The translations under genes and the position numbers were made by a program. The notes under the pieces are model-generated. The model saw only the letters and a list, made by a program, of their open reading frames with translations, was not told the origin of the DNA and ran no database searches. From Chara braunii (lineage: Eukaryota > Streptophyta > Charophyceae > Charales > Characeae), in NCBI GenBank assembly GCA_003427395.1, contig BFEA01000784.1, forward strand, positions 501,595 to 551,069: a stretch of 49,475 bases of DNA. The letters run 5' to 3'. This document shows, piece by piece, positions 32,066 to 43,270 of this stretch (position 1 is the stretch's first letter; each line of letters begins with the position of its first letter).

Positions 32066-33774
32066 CATATTTTCAGATGTGGTTACCATCATAGGTAGTC
32101 AGGATACGTGCTTGCTGATGTGGTTACTATAATAGGTGCAGTATTCAGAGAAGTAGATAGGTGACTATTCATGTCATATAATAAGCCGAGTCCTGCTGAC
32201 TGTGCGTATTGTAATGAACCCAGACTGGAAGATGCTCGTCAGGCGTCTTAATGCAAGACAACTCAGCTCTGGTCAATGCCTCCAATAATCATGAAAGTGT
32301 TCTCTGATACAAAGTCTCGTTACCAATAGGAGTGGAGGGGAAATAGACAATCAGAGGGTGGAAGAGAGAATCAATGACCACCAAGAGAGTAGCCCAATAA
32401 TTCCCACTCCTTCTCCCGGCTTCCCCTCGCCTCCACGTCATCAAACAATATCCAGTAATGAGTCAACAAGTCCTGATCACATAGAAGTGCCACGTGGCAC
32501 TGTTCTTTCGTGAAGACAATGAAGACAATCAGCAACGCACAATGTCGACGTCACCCTCAGGTAAGTATCCGGTTCCTCAATCATCCACAGATCCTGATCT
32601 CCCTCCTTGTCACGACCAATCGCCTCATGTAGACAGTGTGGCCAATGCCACGTCAGCAATGAAGACAGGGGGCATGCACCACATCAGCAATGAAGACAGG
32701 TGGCATGCGCCACATCAGCAATGGATGCAGGTGGAACGCACCACATTAGCAGAGAAGGCGCCAGCATGCTGCCACAGTCCCGCATCGTTGTCCACGGTGG
32801 CAGCGTGCAGCCAGCGTCAAGCCAACGTTGAGCCAGCGTTGAGCCAGCGTCGAGCCAGCGTCAAAGCAGCATAGCAAGACTGAATGTTGACCTCCTGGAG
32901 ACCAAGCCTTGTGTAGTGTTTGACAAGGCAGTCTGGCCTTAGGTCTCCAACCCACAGTTGTACAGATTGACTCACAGCCGAGGGCCTGGATTGTATACAG
33001 TTGCAGACTTCCACTTGGTCCTGATGCTGTCTTGGTAACTGCATACAAACAAGTGTGTGCGTCTGACCGGTGGCCTGGGCTGGGTCCACTTTGACTCTGA
33101 CTGTTTGGCGTCAGGCAGTTGACTTTGGTCAACTGTCGCCCGCTCAGGCCCTGAATCTATGTAAGGGTCCTTTCCCCTTTGGCCTGGGTCTGAGTGTGGC
33201 CTGGCCTGGCGAGGCCCTTAAACATTCCACGAGGCATACGGCATGGGTTATTGCAATATGTCTGTCTGACCATCTATTTGTCTGTCGACCCGTCCTTCTG
33301 TCTGACCACCTGCCTGCTCACTTGCACGCCCTCTAATTCCTTTATGTGCTTTCCTCTGCCTGTTGCTCCATTCATCCCCGTCATGTGCACCGACATAATC
33401 ATCTACCTGTGTGTGCACTTGGCCATTTGCCCGCCCACTACCCTTTCTGTCTACCTTCCTGCCCATTGATCCCCATGCTTGCAAAAGTGCTCATGTTCTT
33501 GTGACCAACTCCTTGACCGTGTGCTTAGCTGCCTAACTGGATTTTCTATTTTAACCATTTATGTTCATTGCTGAGCATGATACCGTTTAGGAAATGTTTT
33601 GATCTGCATTCCTGTTTGGGCATGTATTGGGTTCTGGTGCGCCTCAATGTTTTGGGGTTTGAACCGCTGCTACACGGCCCCAGTCAAGGGAAAAAACTCA
33701 TCGCCTACTCCGAAATGTTCGGGGCTCGGGGAAGGCGTGGTAGTGCAATCGGGGAGGAAGCCGGTGGGCCCAAG
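32066..33774. other. Unassigned sequence with minisatellites
   Basis: No convincing gene on either strand. A 31-bp repeat (CCACATCAGCAATGAAGACA plus GGTGGCATGCG, four units from 32648) and an 11-bp repeat (AGCCAGCGTTG, five units from 32809) are present. CTGTCTGACC-type simple sequence lies at about 33245-33320. Confidence 0.6.
32648..32866. repeat. 31-bp and 11-bp tandem repeats
   Basis: 31-bp units begin at 32648, 32679, 32710 and about 32741; 11-bp units AGCCAGCGT(T/C)G begin at 32809, 32820, 32831, 32842 and 32853. Confidence 0.85.
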
Positions 33775-33996
33775 GAAAAGGAGCAAATGGACGCAAGATG
33801 TCCTTCTGGTCTACGCTGTGCACGAGTTTCCACATGCACGGCCGCAGATAGAAGAGAGTGCCCTGCCTCGCTGGCAGGGCTCGAGGAAAAGGAGCAAATG
33901 GACTGCAAGATGTCCTTCTGGTCTACGCTGTGCAAGGATTTCCACATGCACGGCCGGAGATAGAAGAGAGTGCCCTGCCTCGCTGGCAGGGCTCAA
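33775..33996. repeat. 111-bp tandem duplication followed by a poly-A run
   Basis: GAAAAGGAGCAAATGGAC starts at 33775 and again at 33886; both units end with a hairpin, GCCCTGCC-TCGCT-GGCAGGGC. The two units are nearly identical, so the duplication is young. An 11-base A run follows at about 34002. Confidence 0.92.
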
Positions 33997-35149
33997 GTAC
34001 CAAAAAAAAAAAGGAAAGGAAGGTTTGAGGGCTTTTCACACTGGCACTTTCCACAATGTATCTGACCACACTTATGGCCTGGCTAGGACGAAGGCAATCA
34101 AGTACAAAGCTTAGGATACCATTATTCTTTTGTTTTTCTTCTTTTCTTGCAAAAACAAAAGAATCCCAGTTGTTTCTGTTGGGACTCCCCATGAGAGACT
34201 GGGAGCAACCATGTGCCTGCCAGGCTCTCCGATTTCAGGGCAGTGTGACGAGGCAGAGGAAGAGCAGGGAGGCTGGGAGAGAGAGAGAATGAGAACACTC
34301 ACACATGCTCACTCAACTCGACGCAGACTCGACACAACTCAACGGACGCAGACACAAGTTTCAAAAGTCGCAAAGTCACAGTCTTGAATTCCCGAACACA
34401 ATGTCGACGCAAAGTCGCACTGAACACAAGCACTTGGTGCCCGTAATGTGCTCGAGTCACTACTTGAGTACCGGACTCAAGTACGGTCCTGAGGGCGAAA
34501 GTGAAAATGCCTCAGGGCCAGAACTGGAAATCGGAAGTCTGAGAGTGGGCGCCAAAATGATGGATGGCGCCAAGTGTCCGAAATCCGAAAGTCGAAAAAG
34601 GAGGACTTTGAAAACGGGCGCTAGGATGCGGATGGCGCCAACTGTCCGAAATCGGAAAAGCAAAAACGAAGTAAAACGAAACAAGAAAATCACAAAAACA
34701 TCGGGGCGAGAGAAAGGGAAGAGGGGAAAGGAAAGGGAACTTAACGAAAAGCAAGGGATGCTCCCAAGAGGCAATCAGCCTACAAGGAGAAACGAGCCAA
34801 ATGAAGACTTGATCGAAGGACAACTTCATCATTATCCTCGATCCCCCTAAAGGTCGGCCTTGTCATCCTTCGATCACGAGGTAAGTACGAACGAATCTCC
34901 GACCCAATTGGTCAAGCGTAAAAGGCGGAAAGACGACAAAACTCTACGGAAGAGCACGAGGATGAGCGTGATTTTTGAACGATCCCCGAGTGAGCTTCCA
35001 AGAACAGAAGGAGAGAAGAAGACACTGCATGATATGCTCATGCACGAAGACAAGACAGGTCATTCGTACAGAAATAGCATTTTTCCCTCTAATAGATAGC
35101 AAGGGGAGTTTTCCACGAAAAACTCGGGCAGAAATCTAGGGCAGGTATA
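33997..35149. other. Unassigned sequence with a 69-bp near-duplication
   Basis: GGGCGCC..ATG..GATGGCGCCAA and TGTCCGAAATC recur 69 bp apart (34547 and 34616). The region is rich in lysine-like codons by composition only; a 181-codon frame at 34305-34850 has no recognisable domain and I do not call it a gene. CACGAG|GTAAGTACG at about 34877 resembles a splice donor. Confidence 0.45.
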
Positions 35150-36376
35150 GAGTAGAAACAGACAAAAACCTAGTTGGGCGCGCGAGACGGAACCCTCTTC
35201 GCTCCAAATTCAAACCCACCCATACCATCAGCCATTATTCCGAAATAACACTACTCAGCGTATACACCCCTACCTCGCCTACCTTCGCCCACCCCCTCCC
35301 CACCGACGAACTCTCCTCCACAGAAGCAAACCCCCCCTCACAACCTACTTGCCGTAACTCCATTCCATTCCCCCAGATCTCCCGTAACATTTTATCTCTC
35401 AATTACCGCACTTTTCCACCGCACTTTTCCATGTGCAAACACCTACTGTTGTTTTTCGATTAGCGGCAGAACAGAGGTGTATCCTCTGACAGACTCCTCC
35501 CTCGTTCTCCCAGCTCGGTACCTACCAACCCCTTGACCAACATATCCTCATCATCGGCATCCAACCACTAAGTGCTGGTCAGCCTCCCACAACCCCCACC
35601 CCCATACAGTCGTTACCCCGACCCACCCACCTAGTCCAGAACCACTCGCCCCAAACATCCCCGGTCTTCCATAAATTCTCACAAAGTAATTGCCTGAATC
35701 GAACCCACCGCTGCACTCTCTCCGGCCCACCACCTGCCCACCCAATCCACACCAGATTCCTCTATCCCGCACAAGCAAACCCGCCAGTAAATATCTCCCC
35801 CCACCATTCACCCTCTGGTCCCACATCCCCACCCTCCTCGCCCCATCTTCCAATATCCCACCACTCGCCACACAAGTTACCACCCACCACTCGAACACGA
35901 CTCCCCCACAAATCCACTCAGTGGTAAAGAATCAACCCGATCTATCCCCTCCCTGCCACTGAATTCCCCCACCCCCTTTCTTCATCACTCGCCCTACACG
36001 CTCCGCAAAAACCTACCATACAACTCAACAGAGTAGCTGGAACTCAAGAACCCCCCGAGAACAGTTTACGACAACCCAACCATGTATCTTGTGGGGAGAG
36101 CTTAAATTCAAGTGACTGCAACAGGGAAGGGCGAGAGTTGAGACCTAGTGAGTAGAAGGAATATAGATAGCATTCCATCGAACAGAGAACATCTAGCGAG
36201 TAAAAGATCAGGAATCAACGTCGATTTCTTAAGAAGCATTGATTCTACCAATCAGACCACCTACAACGTTTCAACATCAGCTATCTCTGAAGGGAATAAG
36301 ACTTTAAAATAACTTTTAGACTACCATTTTTTGCCATTGTCTTGTAAATTATTCCTTTATTCATTATCTGCCCAAT
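35150..36376 (+). other. C-rich, G-poor stretch upstream of the LINE ORF (possible 5' untranslated region)
   Basis: From about 35170 to 36030 the + strand is dominated by C, with many CCACC and CCCCAC runs and few G. This sharp strand bias ends before the LINE coding region. It may be the LINE 5' region with an internal promoter; no motif proves this. Open frames on the opposite strand here result from the bias. Confidence 0.35.
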
Positions 36377-39111
36377 TTGGTATCTATTTACTCAGTAACA
36401 GAAACAAACAAGGTTCAAAAATTTGGGACAGAACAGCCCACGCAGACAAATCATCAAGACAATATCTCCCAAAGAGAAGAGAAGACACCAGCCAGACAAG
36501 GGCAAGAGACAAGAGGCAGAGACCAAGGGAACGAAATGGAGGGAATGGGAATCGAAACACAGAATTGGCTGGCAGAACAGACCAAAGCAAACCTAGTGAA
36601 GAGTGTGACTGATCGAAATAGAGGAAAACAGGAAGGAAGAAGTTGTGGTATATGAGTATCCAAAAGAACAAATCCCGAAGCTGGACGAATTTCACGAAAC
36701 TTCTCCAAGAAAAGCGAAGAGTTGAATTGCCCAGCAAAGCTCAAATGGATGTGGGAAAAGTTCCAAAGCCTGGAACCTGTGCAAGGAAATCAACCGAAAG
36801 TATCATTCCACCCACGAACAAGGAACGTAACAATGGTGATTTGCAAGGATCCGACCTACACAGACTTTCTGAGGAACAAGACCTTTACTTGCAACTCCTT
36901 CGTAGTCACGGTGCACCCATGGAAAAGTGATACCCCCTTCCAAATGACACGCTCAAGATACAAACGAAAACTGATGAAAAAATACTTTTGGGTACAATTC
37001 GACAATGTACACGAAGGGCTGCATGGGGGAATAAAGGAACGCTTGCAGATGGAATATGGCCAACTCAAAGTTGTCGAGTGGATAATCGCAACGCCAGACT
37101 TTTTGGTGTCGCAACACAACACGATGGCAGTTTGCCTGGACCTGGGCAACGCCGTCCCACCGCAAATGCCAAATTATTGGTTCTTCGTCATGCGGGACAG
37201 AACAATCAGGGTGATAGTGTCCTGCAAAAGCAACCCACTCTGCTTCAAGTGTAGGAAGATGGGTCACACGGGAACGGACCCCAACTGCCCGAAAAACATT
37301 GAGACAGCGAAACCAAGGGTACTCAGACAGATGAGCCTGGCGGAAGTGGAAGATGAACCTGGTTTCTGGTACGTGAGAAGCAACCAATACGTAGGGTGGA
37401 TCTTCAACGACAACCTATTAGTCCCAGACTGGGTCTAGGTACAGGAGGGAGAACCAACCCCGAGGCCAGACGTATATCCCCCCTCAGACAGCAGATGGCA
37501 GACCATGAAAATGGAAAAGAAATCCGCGAAAATCTTCACGAGGGACCCGGTGCTAAATCTAGAAAGAATCCAAGAAGAACGTTGTCTGAAGGATCTGCTC
37601 ATGGACCCGAACGAGACTAGGGAAATGATAGAAAAGAAACTGCAAGAGAAGGAAAAGAGCAAACAAGAAAGAGAACTAGAGATGGAAGCAGAGAGGAAGT
37701 GGAAGCCGAGAGGAAGAAAATGCTACCAACATACTCGAGAAGGGGCCAATAGAAAGCAAAAAAGCAACAACGGGAGGAAACAGCAGGAATGGAAGTGGAC
37801 AACCCACAATCAATTCAGGAGGGTGAAGGAGAAAAAGATCAACAGGGAGCAGAAACTGAAGGAAATGTGATAGTGGGAGAGAAAAGGAAGAATTCGGAGG
37901 AATGGAAAAGCAAAACAACCAAAAGGATTCAAATGGAAGAAAGAGAGGAAGAAGAAGACCAATACAGGGAAGAGGAGTATGCCGCATGGGAAGACTCCAC
38001 CTTGGCAGAAATTAAGGAATACATCCAAAAGGCAAAGAGGGAGAGAGAAACAAGAGTTGAATTGCAAATGGCCTATTACACAGAGGAAGAGAAACTCAAG
38101 CAAAGAGCAGGGACAGGAACACACAGTCACCCCTTCCCTGTGTCAGCAAAACCCTACGGCCCGCTAGAGAAGGAAGAAGAAATGACAGCCTTCTATGCAG
38201 AACAGTATTGCAAGACCAAGAAAGAACAAGCACAAATGGACAAAGAGGCAAAAATGGAAACAGGAAGTGACCAGAGATCGAACAGATACATAATGCCAGC
38301 TCTGTCGGAGACATACAACAAAAAGAAAAAGGAGGAACCCCAAAAAACGTCTGGAAAAAAGGAAGGGAAAGAACAGGGTTTGAAGGGAAAAAAGGGAGAA
38401 GGGAAGGAGAGAGAGGACAACCCTAAGGAGGGAGATCAAAAAGCACAATTGGTGATACAAGCGGAAATTTTGAGTGCACAAGTGGAAAGGTTGGGTCACC
38501 TCAACGACGAGCACAGGCTAAAAGCAACGACAGTGGAAAACCTAAATGACCAGACACAATTTGCATTCTGGGAAAGGGTGAGGCAGGACAGTAGAACGCT
38601 GCTACCCTCGAGGACGGAGCTCCCAGTAAAAATGGACTCTGTCACAGAAGAGTGGCAGATTGCGACCACTCCCAGCTTTGCACTACTAAGATTGGAAAAG
38701 GGTCGGAGCAGAGAAGAGTTGTTGGCAAGGGCCGTACCAGGAACCAAGACAGTTGCAGTTGGACTGGTAAGAGAACTCCTAAAGGTACAAGAACTGGGGG
38801 AGAGAGGCGAAACCAAGGAAGGGAGCTGCTTGAATACCCGCCCGATTGTAGCACTGTACGAATCAAAAACGAACTTGGTGGAGGATCTGCAATGGAAACC
38901 GTGGTGGGAAATTGCCCAACTCCCTTTCACATCGTTGGGGACTGAGACAACAATGATTCAGGCTACAGCAAGCATGGCGACAACACTGGCACCAGAGATC
39001 TTCAGCAGGGAGGGAAAAGGCATGGAAGGTTTAGAAAACACAATGGAGGAAGACACAAGTGAGTCCTCGCTGAGCCAGGAGCCCATGCAGCTCCCTTCCC
39101 TCTCACCCTAA
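36377..39111 (+). pseudogene. LINE ORF1 (RNA-binding protein with zinc knuckle)
   Basis: A frame can be followed from about 36377 (ATG 36533 is in the same frame) to 37870, with TGA at 36653 and TAG at 37436, then a shift near 37690 into a second frame that runs to TAA 39111. The central part resembles the DUF4283-like region of plant LINE ORF1 proteins (PTYTDFLRNKTF, LKVVEWIIATPDFLV, YWFFVMRDRTIRV), followed by a zinc knuckle at about 37235-37285, CFKCRKMGHTGTDPNC. Its spacing is CX2CX4HX6C rather than the common HX4C. The rest is a very charged Lys/Glu-rich, coiled-coil-like tail. ORF1 binds LINE RNA. Residual conservation despite stops indicates moderate age. Confidence 0.65.
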
Positions 39112-39155
39112 ATTAACTATTACCCAAAGAAATCCCAAACCCCTACGCTGTTCAA

Positions 39156-39515
39156 ATGGCGAATGTCAGCGCAACCCAAGGTAACTTGGCAGCCAGAGCG
39201 TGTAGGCCCACTAACAAGGATAGGGGAGAACTTGAACTCAGATCGTGGAATGTAAGAGGATTAGCAACCATCTTGGCAACACCAGCAAAATGACACAGTT
39301 TTGTCGGCATGACCGGCTGGTTGGACAACAGACCCCCGGATATCATATGCATTCAAGAAACACATCTGTCCACAACAGAGGAGCACCATAGTACACTCAA
39401 AGAGATTTTAAGAATACTGAAATATGTCAAGCACGCGGAATGGGCGGCCAGCCCCTCAACAGCCTCAGCAAAAGTATTAACAATAGTACACGGGAAGGCA
39501 GATGCCTTCACTCTG
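39156..39515 (+). pseudogene. LINE ORF2, N-terminal half of the endonuclease
   Basis: It starts at ATG 39156, 44 bp after ORF1 ends. The apurinic-type endonuclease motifs LRSWNVRGL (metal-binding Asn) and PPDIICIQETHL (catalytic Glu, near 39350) are in one frame, separated by a TGA near 39291. Similarity continues to about AKVLTIVHGKADAF and then stops. The remaining endonuclease motifs are found on the opposite strand just downstream, so an inversion breakpoint lies at about 39505-39535. Confidence 0.7.
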
Positions 39516-39519
39516 GCCC

Positions 39520-40391
39520 TTATGACCCTTGCCTGTTCCAATCTGCCCATTTGCTGAGTTCTTTCCTTGCTTCTGTTAGTACTTGCCCGTACAGCGGCGC
39601 TCCTGGGTTGTTTATTAAATTGAATTTTGTTGTTCCCACTACCGCTTCTAGCATTTCTTGTTTTGCCCTTTTTTTTCTGGCTTCCATCCGGAAAGCTTTG
39701 TTTGCCCATCTGCTGACTACCTGGATCGTTTTCAGAAACCTGTATAGGATATTTGTGTTGCTATCTTCCTGTCTATGGAGTTCCCAAACTTGCTTGATCC
39801 CTGTTTTGAAATGATCCAGAGTAATTAAGGAGTTGTTCAATTTAAAGAAGCTCTTGCCCGGTGTGTTGTCTAGGGAGAATGTTAGGTGCAAACCTATTTG
39901 GCTATGGTCAAAGCCCTCGTAATAGGGGAGCTTAAATATTGTTGCCCGTTTAACTGCGCCTTCCAATATTTCAGAGGTGAGGAAGTAGTCTATTCTAGAG
40001 AACAAGGTTCTTCCTTGACTTGTTTTTCTTATGCATGTAAAATCATTTGTTGTTGGGTTAAGCATCATGTATGGGTCTCTTAAGTTCCTTTCCGTGAGGA
40101 ATTCTACCATTACCTGCGCTTTTGTCTCTTCCGCTGATTCTCTAGCATGTGAGATTTTGTCTAATATTGGTTCTACTGTGGCGTTCCAGTCTCCTGCTAG
40201 TATTAGGTGTTTGTGGGCTGGGCATTCCTGCTTTATTCCCTCTAAGAAAGATCTTCTTTGTGCATTGGTGTTTGGTGCATAGATATTAAGTAAGGAGAAC
40301 TCTTCTTCTCTGTAGGTGAAGTCTATTCTTATCCACGACCTTCTTGTATATCCCTCCTGGACTCTTCTCTTAAAAGTCCAAGCTACACAGG
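39520..40391 (-). pseudogene. LINE ORF2, C-terminal half of the endonuclease, inverted
   Basis: Read on the - strand from about 40391, this gives the rest of the endonuclease: WIRIDFTYREEEFSLLNIYAPN (catalytic Tyr), HLILAGDWNATV (Asp/Asn), RIDYFLTS and GFDHSQIGLHL (the final Asp-His pair). A post-endonuclease stretch follows, ending QVLTEARKELSKWADWN near 39520. Its first residues continue where the + strand half stops, so this segment was flipped in place. No LINE reverse transcriptase follows on either side; the next sequence beyond 40391 is a gypsy-type Gag. Confidence 0.72.
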
Positions 40392-41190
40392 CCGGGTACA
40401 CCAAGATCAATCTGACGCAGTGGCTTAAAGCCACATCAACAACCACACTTGAGGAGATCCTAATCAAACAGTTTAAGGATCCACATGTTGCTGCAAGAAG
40501 AAGAGAGAGACTTCATGATCTCAAGCGCAACAAATGGACGGGCACCATGCATAATCTGCAGTTGTTTGTCAACAAACTTTTTGCGACACCCGGACTGGAA
40601 ATGACTGCACAATCATGCTTGGATGTTGTGAAAGGTACGGTTCCCACTACCTACATGCATCGCCTAGGCAGAGAGCTCGTTGGTTACACGGTCTGGCTTG
40701 CCCTCATGCAGGATGTGGTCATCCTTGAGGCACAAGACCTCATTACCACAACAGGCAGCAAAAAACCTATTGGTGACAGGTGGTTCAGAGGCAGCAACCG
40801 TTTCGCTATGCATGACCTATTGGAGGCCAAAGAGGAGGCCTATGTAGATGACCCCACTCTTGGTGACAACCAAGAACAGGACCCTGACACGACCTACTCT
40901 TCAGCCCATGACACTAATGTGAATAATGAAGAGGAAAAATCAAATGCCTTTAGAAAGTCTGGCAACGTAAAGGGACCAAACCGAATTCAGGGAAGAAGTA
41001 TGTCCAACTTTCCAAGGGAGTCAAAATCCCAGCGAAACCGAAGGATGCAACCACGAAACCGTGGGTTGACCTCCGGATCACTGAAAATGCTTGGAGGGTT
41101 AGGCTCAAGAAAGGGGTATGCCTGCATTGCCAGAAACCGAACCATAAAGTACAAGAATGCTATTGGCTGCGGGGAAACCAGAATCGGGCG
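40391..41190 (+). pseudogene. gag: Gag with zinc knuckle of a chromodomain-type Ty3/gypsy element
   Basis: The first frame carries the Gag core pattern (LEEILIKQFKDPHVAARRRERLHDL, W.GTMHNLQLFVNKLF, GTVPTTYMHRLG). After a shift near 40980 a second frame carries KKGVCLHCQKPNHKVQECYWL, a canonical CX2CX4HX4C zinc knuckle (about 41118-41160). The N-terminal part and the 5' LTR are missing; the sequence begins at the edge of the inverted LINE. Confidence 0.75.
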
Positions 41191-42029
41191 TAGAGTTGAC
41201 TTCAGCACCCTCTACGGCAAGGGAGGCTGAACCTGATACAGATCGGCAATCTTCTCTTGAAGCCCCATCGTCTGCTGAATCCAAGGTTGAAGTTTGTCAT
41301 GCTTTGTATGCAGAACATTGTGAGGAGTCTGAGAAGGTCGACTTTCACTATCACTCAGAGCATTGGGCTCAGATGAAACATCAGCACGCTCAAGGGACAG
41401 TGAAGTTAATCTTCTTCAAACTTCTCATAAACCAACGCTATCTTTGTGTCTTGATTGACTGTGGTGCGGCAACTAACTTTATGTCACCACACGGGATACG
41501 CAAAGTGGGCTTGGGGATGAAGCAAGTGGCTTTGCAGAACCCTTGCCGAACTCGGGTAGGCAACAAAGAGGTTGTCTCCTCTACACATGCAGTCGAAGGT
41601 GTGCGCACTACCTTTGACAAGGACAAGACAGTCACCCACACTTTGAACCAAGTGTCCCTTCGACGCAGTCCTTGGCTTGGGCTGGCTGCAGTCCCAATGC
41701 GAATGGACCAAGTGGAAGGAGTCGCTTTTCATGGTCAAAATGCTCAAGGGAATGAGTTTCCCATTCTCTTGGATGAGCAACACAAGTCCCCAATGACTTT
41801 TCTCAATGCCATGCAATTCTGCAAAAAGTGGCGCAAGCACAAAGAGGACGAACAAATGTATATTGCCTATGTTCCCCTACTCATGTGCCATCTACTTTTG
41901 CGGCTAGTACCAACACTACTTCACCTAATGAATCTACTTCTAGCACTACTACTTCTCTACCCTCTACTAGTCCAAATGACTCAACTTCATATTCGGTCGC
42001 CTCCATTCGTAATTTGCGACCTGATCTAG
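41157..42029 (+). pseudogene. pro: Aspartic protease of the gypsy element
   Basis: FKLLINQRYLCVLIDCGAATNFMS is the active-site region; the catalytic Asp is at 41457-41459, in a DCG rather than the usual D[ST]G. The chromovirus-type pattern continues through VEGVAFHGQNAQG. From about 41860 the frame loses its character and the continuation toward RT is in another frame (41828 on, with Ser/Thr-rich linker). The motif is quoted only in part; the reading is family knowledge plus sequence. Confidence 0.72.
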
Positions 42030-43270
42030 GTGACCCGTTTGCTGATCCTTCGCCCCCACCGGTCCCAACAAGCGTCCAAAACCTACTTGACCGATTTCCA
42101 GAGGTTCTGGTCGAACCACGTGGAGTTCCCACGCAATCGGTCCGACATACAATCGAGTTGGTCGAGGGTGTTGTTCTGCCAAAGGGTTGCGTGTACCGAA
42201 TGGGATCCGACGAGTTGGAAGAACTACGGAAGCAAATTGATGAAATGATCGACAAGGGTTGGATCAAACCTAGCAAGTCTGAAGCCCCGCATGTGTATCG
42301 ATTATCGCGGTCTAAACCGCATCACCAGAAAGAATGCATACCTATTGCCACACATAGATGACTTGCTTGATGTTGGTCGTGGGTGCAAGGTCTTCTCCAA
42401 GATCGATCTCAAGTCTGACTATCACCAGATTGAAGTCGATCTTGCGGACCAGGACAAGACTGCGTTTAAGACACGCAATGGGCTTTACGAATTTACTGTA
42501 ATGCCCTTCGGCCTCACGAAAGCACGAGCCACCTTTCAAAGCCTTATGGATAAGGTCCTCCACGAACAGATTGGTCAGTTTGTGGTAGTGTATCTCGATG
42601 ACATTCTGATCTTTGGCAAATCCATCAAGGAATACATGAAACACCTTGAGGAAGTGTTCACCATCCTCAAGAAAACGCAACTCCATCTCAACTTAGAGAA
42701 ATCTGAGTTTGGGAGGGATAGCGTCATCTTGGGCATCGGTTGTCTGCTGTAGGCCTCGAGCCTGAGGCAACCAAGGTTGAGGTCATACGCAACTGGCCTC
42801 AACCCATGAACATCCGCGAACTGCGTTCTTTCCTTGGTCTCGCATCTGACTATAGGAAGTTTGTTCCTCGATTCTCTATTGTTGCTCGCCCGTTGTTCCG
42901 ATTGACAAGAAAGAATGTATCTTATGCATGGGACGCAATGTGTGAGACCGCATTTCAAGCCTTGAAAGAGGCCTTGGTAAGTTACTATGTACTCTGCATT
43001 GCAGATTCCAAACTAACATTCGTAGTTACTACGGATGCTAGCCAATATGGGATTGGCGCAGTGCTGCAACAAGATGACGGCGATCGCTTGCGGCCACTCG
43101 AATATTACAGCAAACGCATGCCCAACGAAAAGGTAGCCACTTCCAGCAGTCAACCTGATTTTCACGAATATGGAGGACTAGTTTTCCGACGTTATGGAAA
43201 TAACGACCGTTTGTGTGTACCCAACCACGAGCCTCTCCGCACACACTTTTTGGACTTGGCTCATGGCCAG
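42030..43270 (+). pseudogene. pol: Reverse transcriptase and RNase H of the gypsy element
   Basis: LLDRFPEVLVEPRGVP and GWIKPSKSEAP lead into RT. The next element, MCIDYRGLNRIT, follows in a different frame near 42285, and the intervening ~15 residues usual in this family are absent, so there is a small deletion. Then come VFSKIDLKSDYHQIEV, GLYEFTVMPFGLT and YLDD (42591-42602). Another shift near 42733 leads to LRSFLGLASDYRKFVPRF and RNase H (TTDASQYGIGAVLQQD). RNase H is cut short after EYYSKRMPNEK. Nonfunctional. Confidence 0.88.

Noticed and set aside
34305-34850. 181-codon charged frame as a gene
   Set aside because: Low-complexity Lys/Glu/Arg composition, an internal 69-bp duplication and no recognised domain.
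36377-40391. Twin-priming 5' inversion of the LINE
   Set aside because: The order of sense and inverted parts is the opposite of that outcome, and no 3' end is present.
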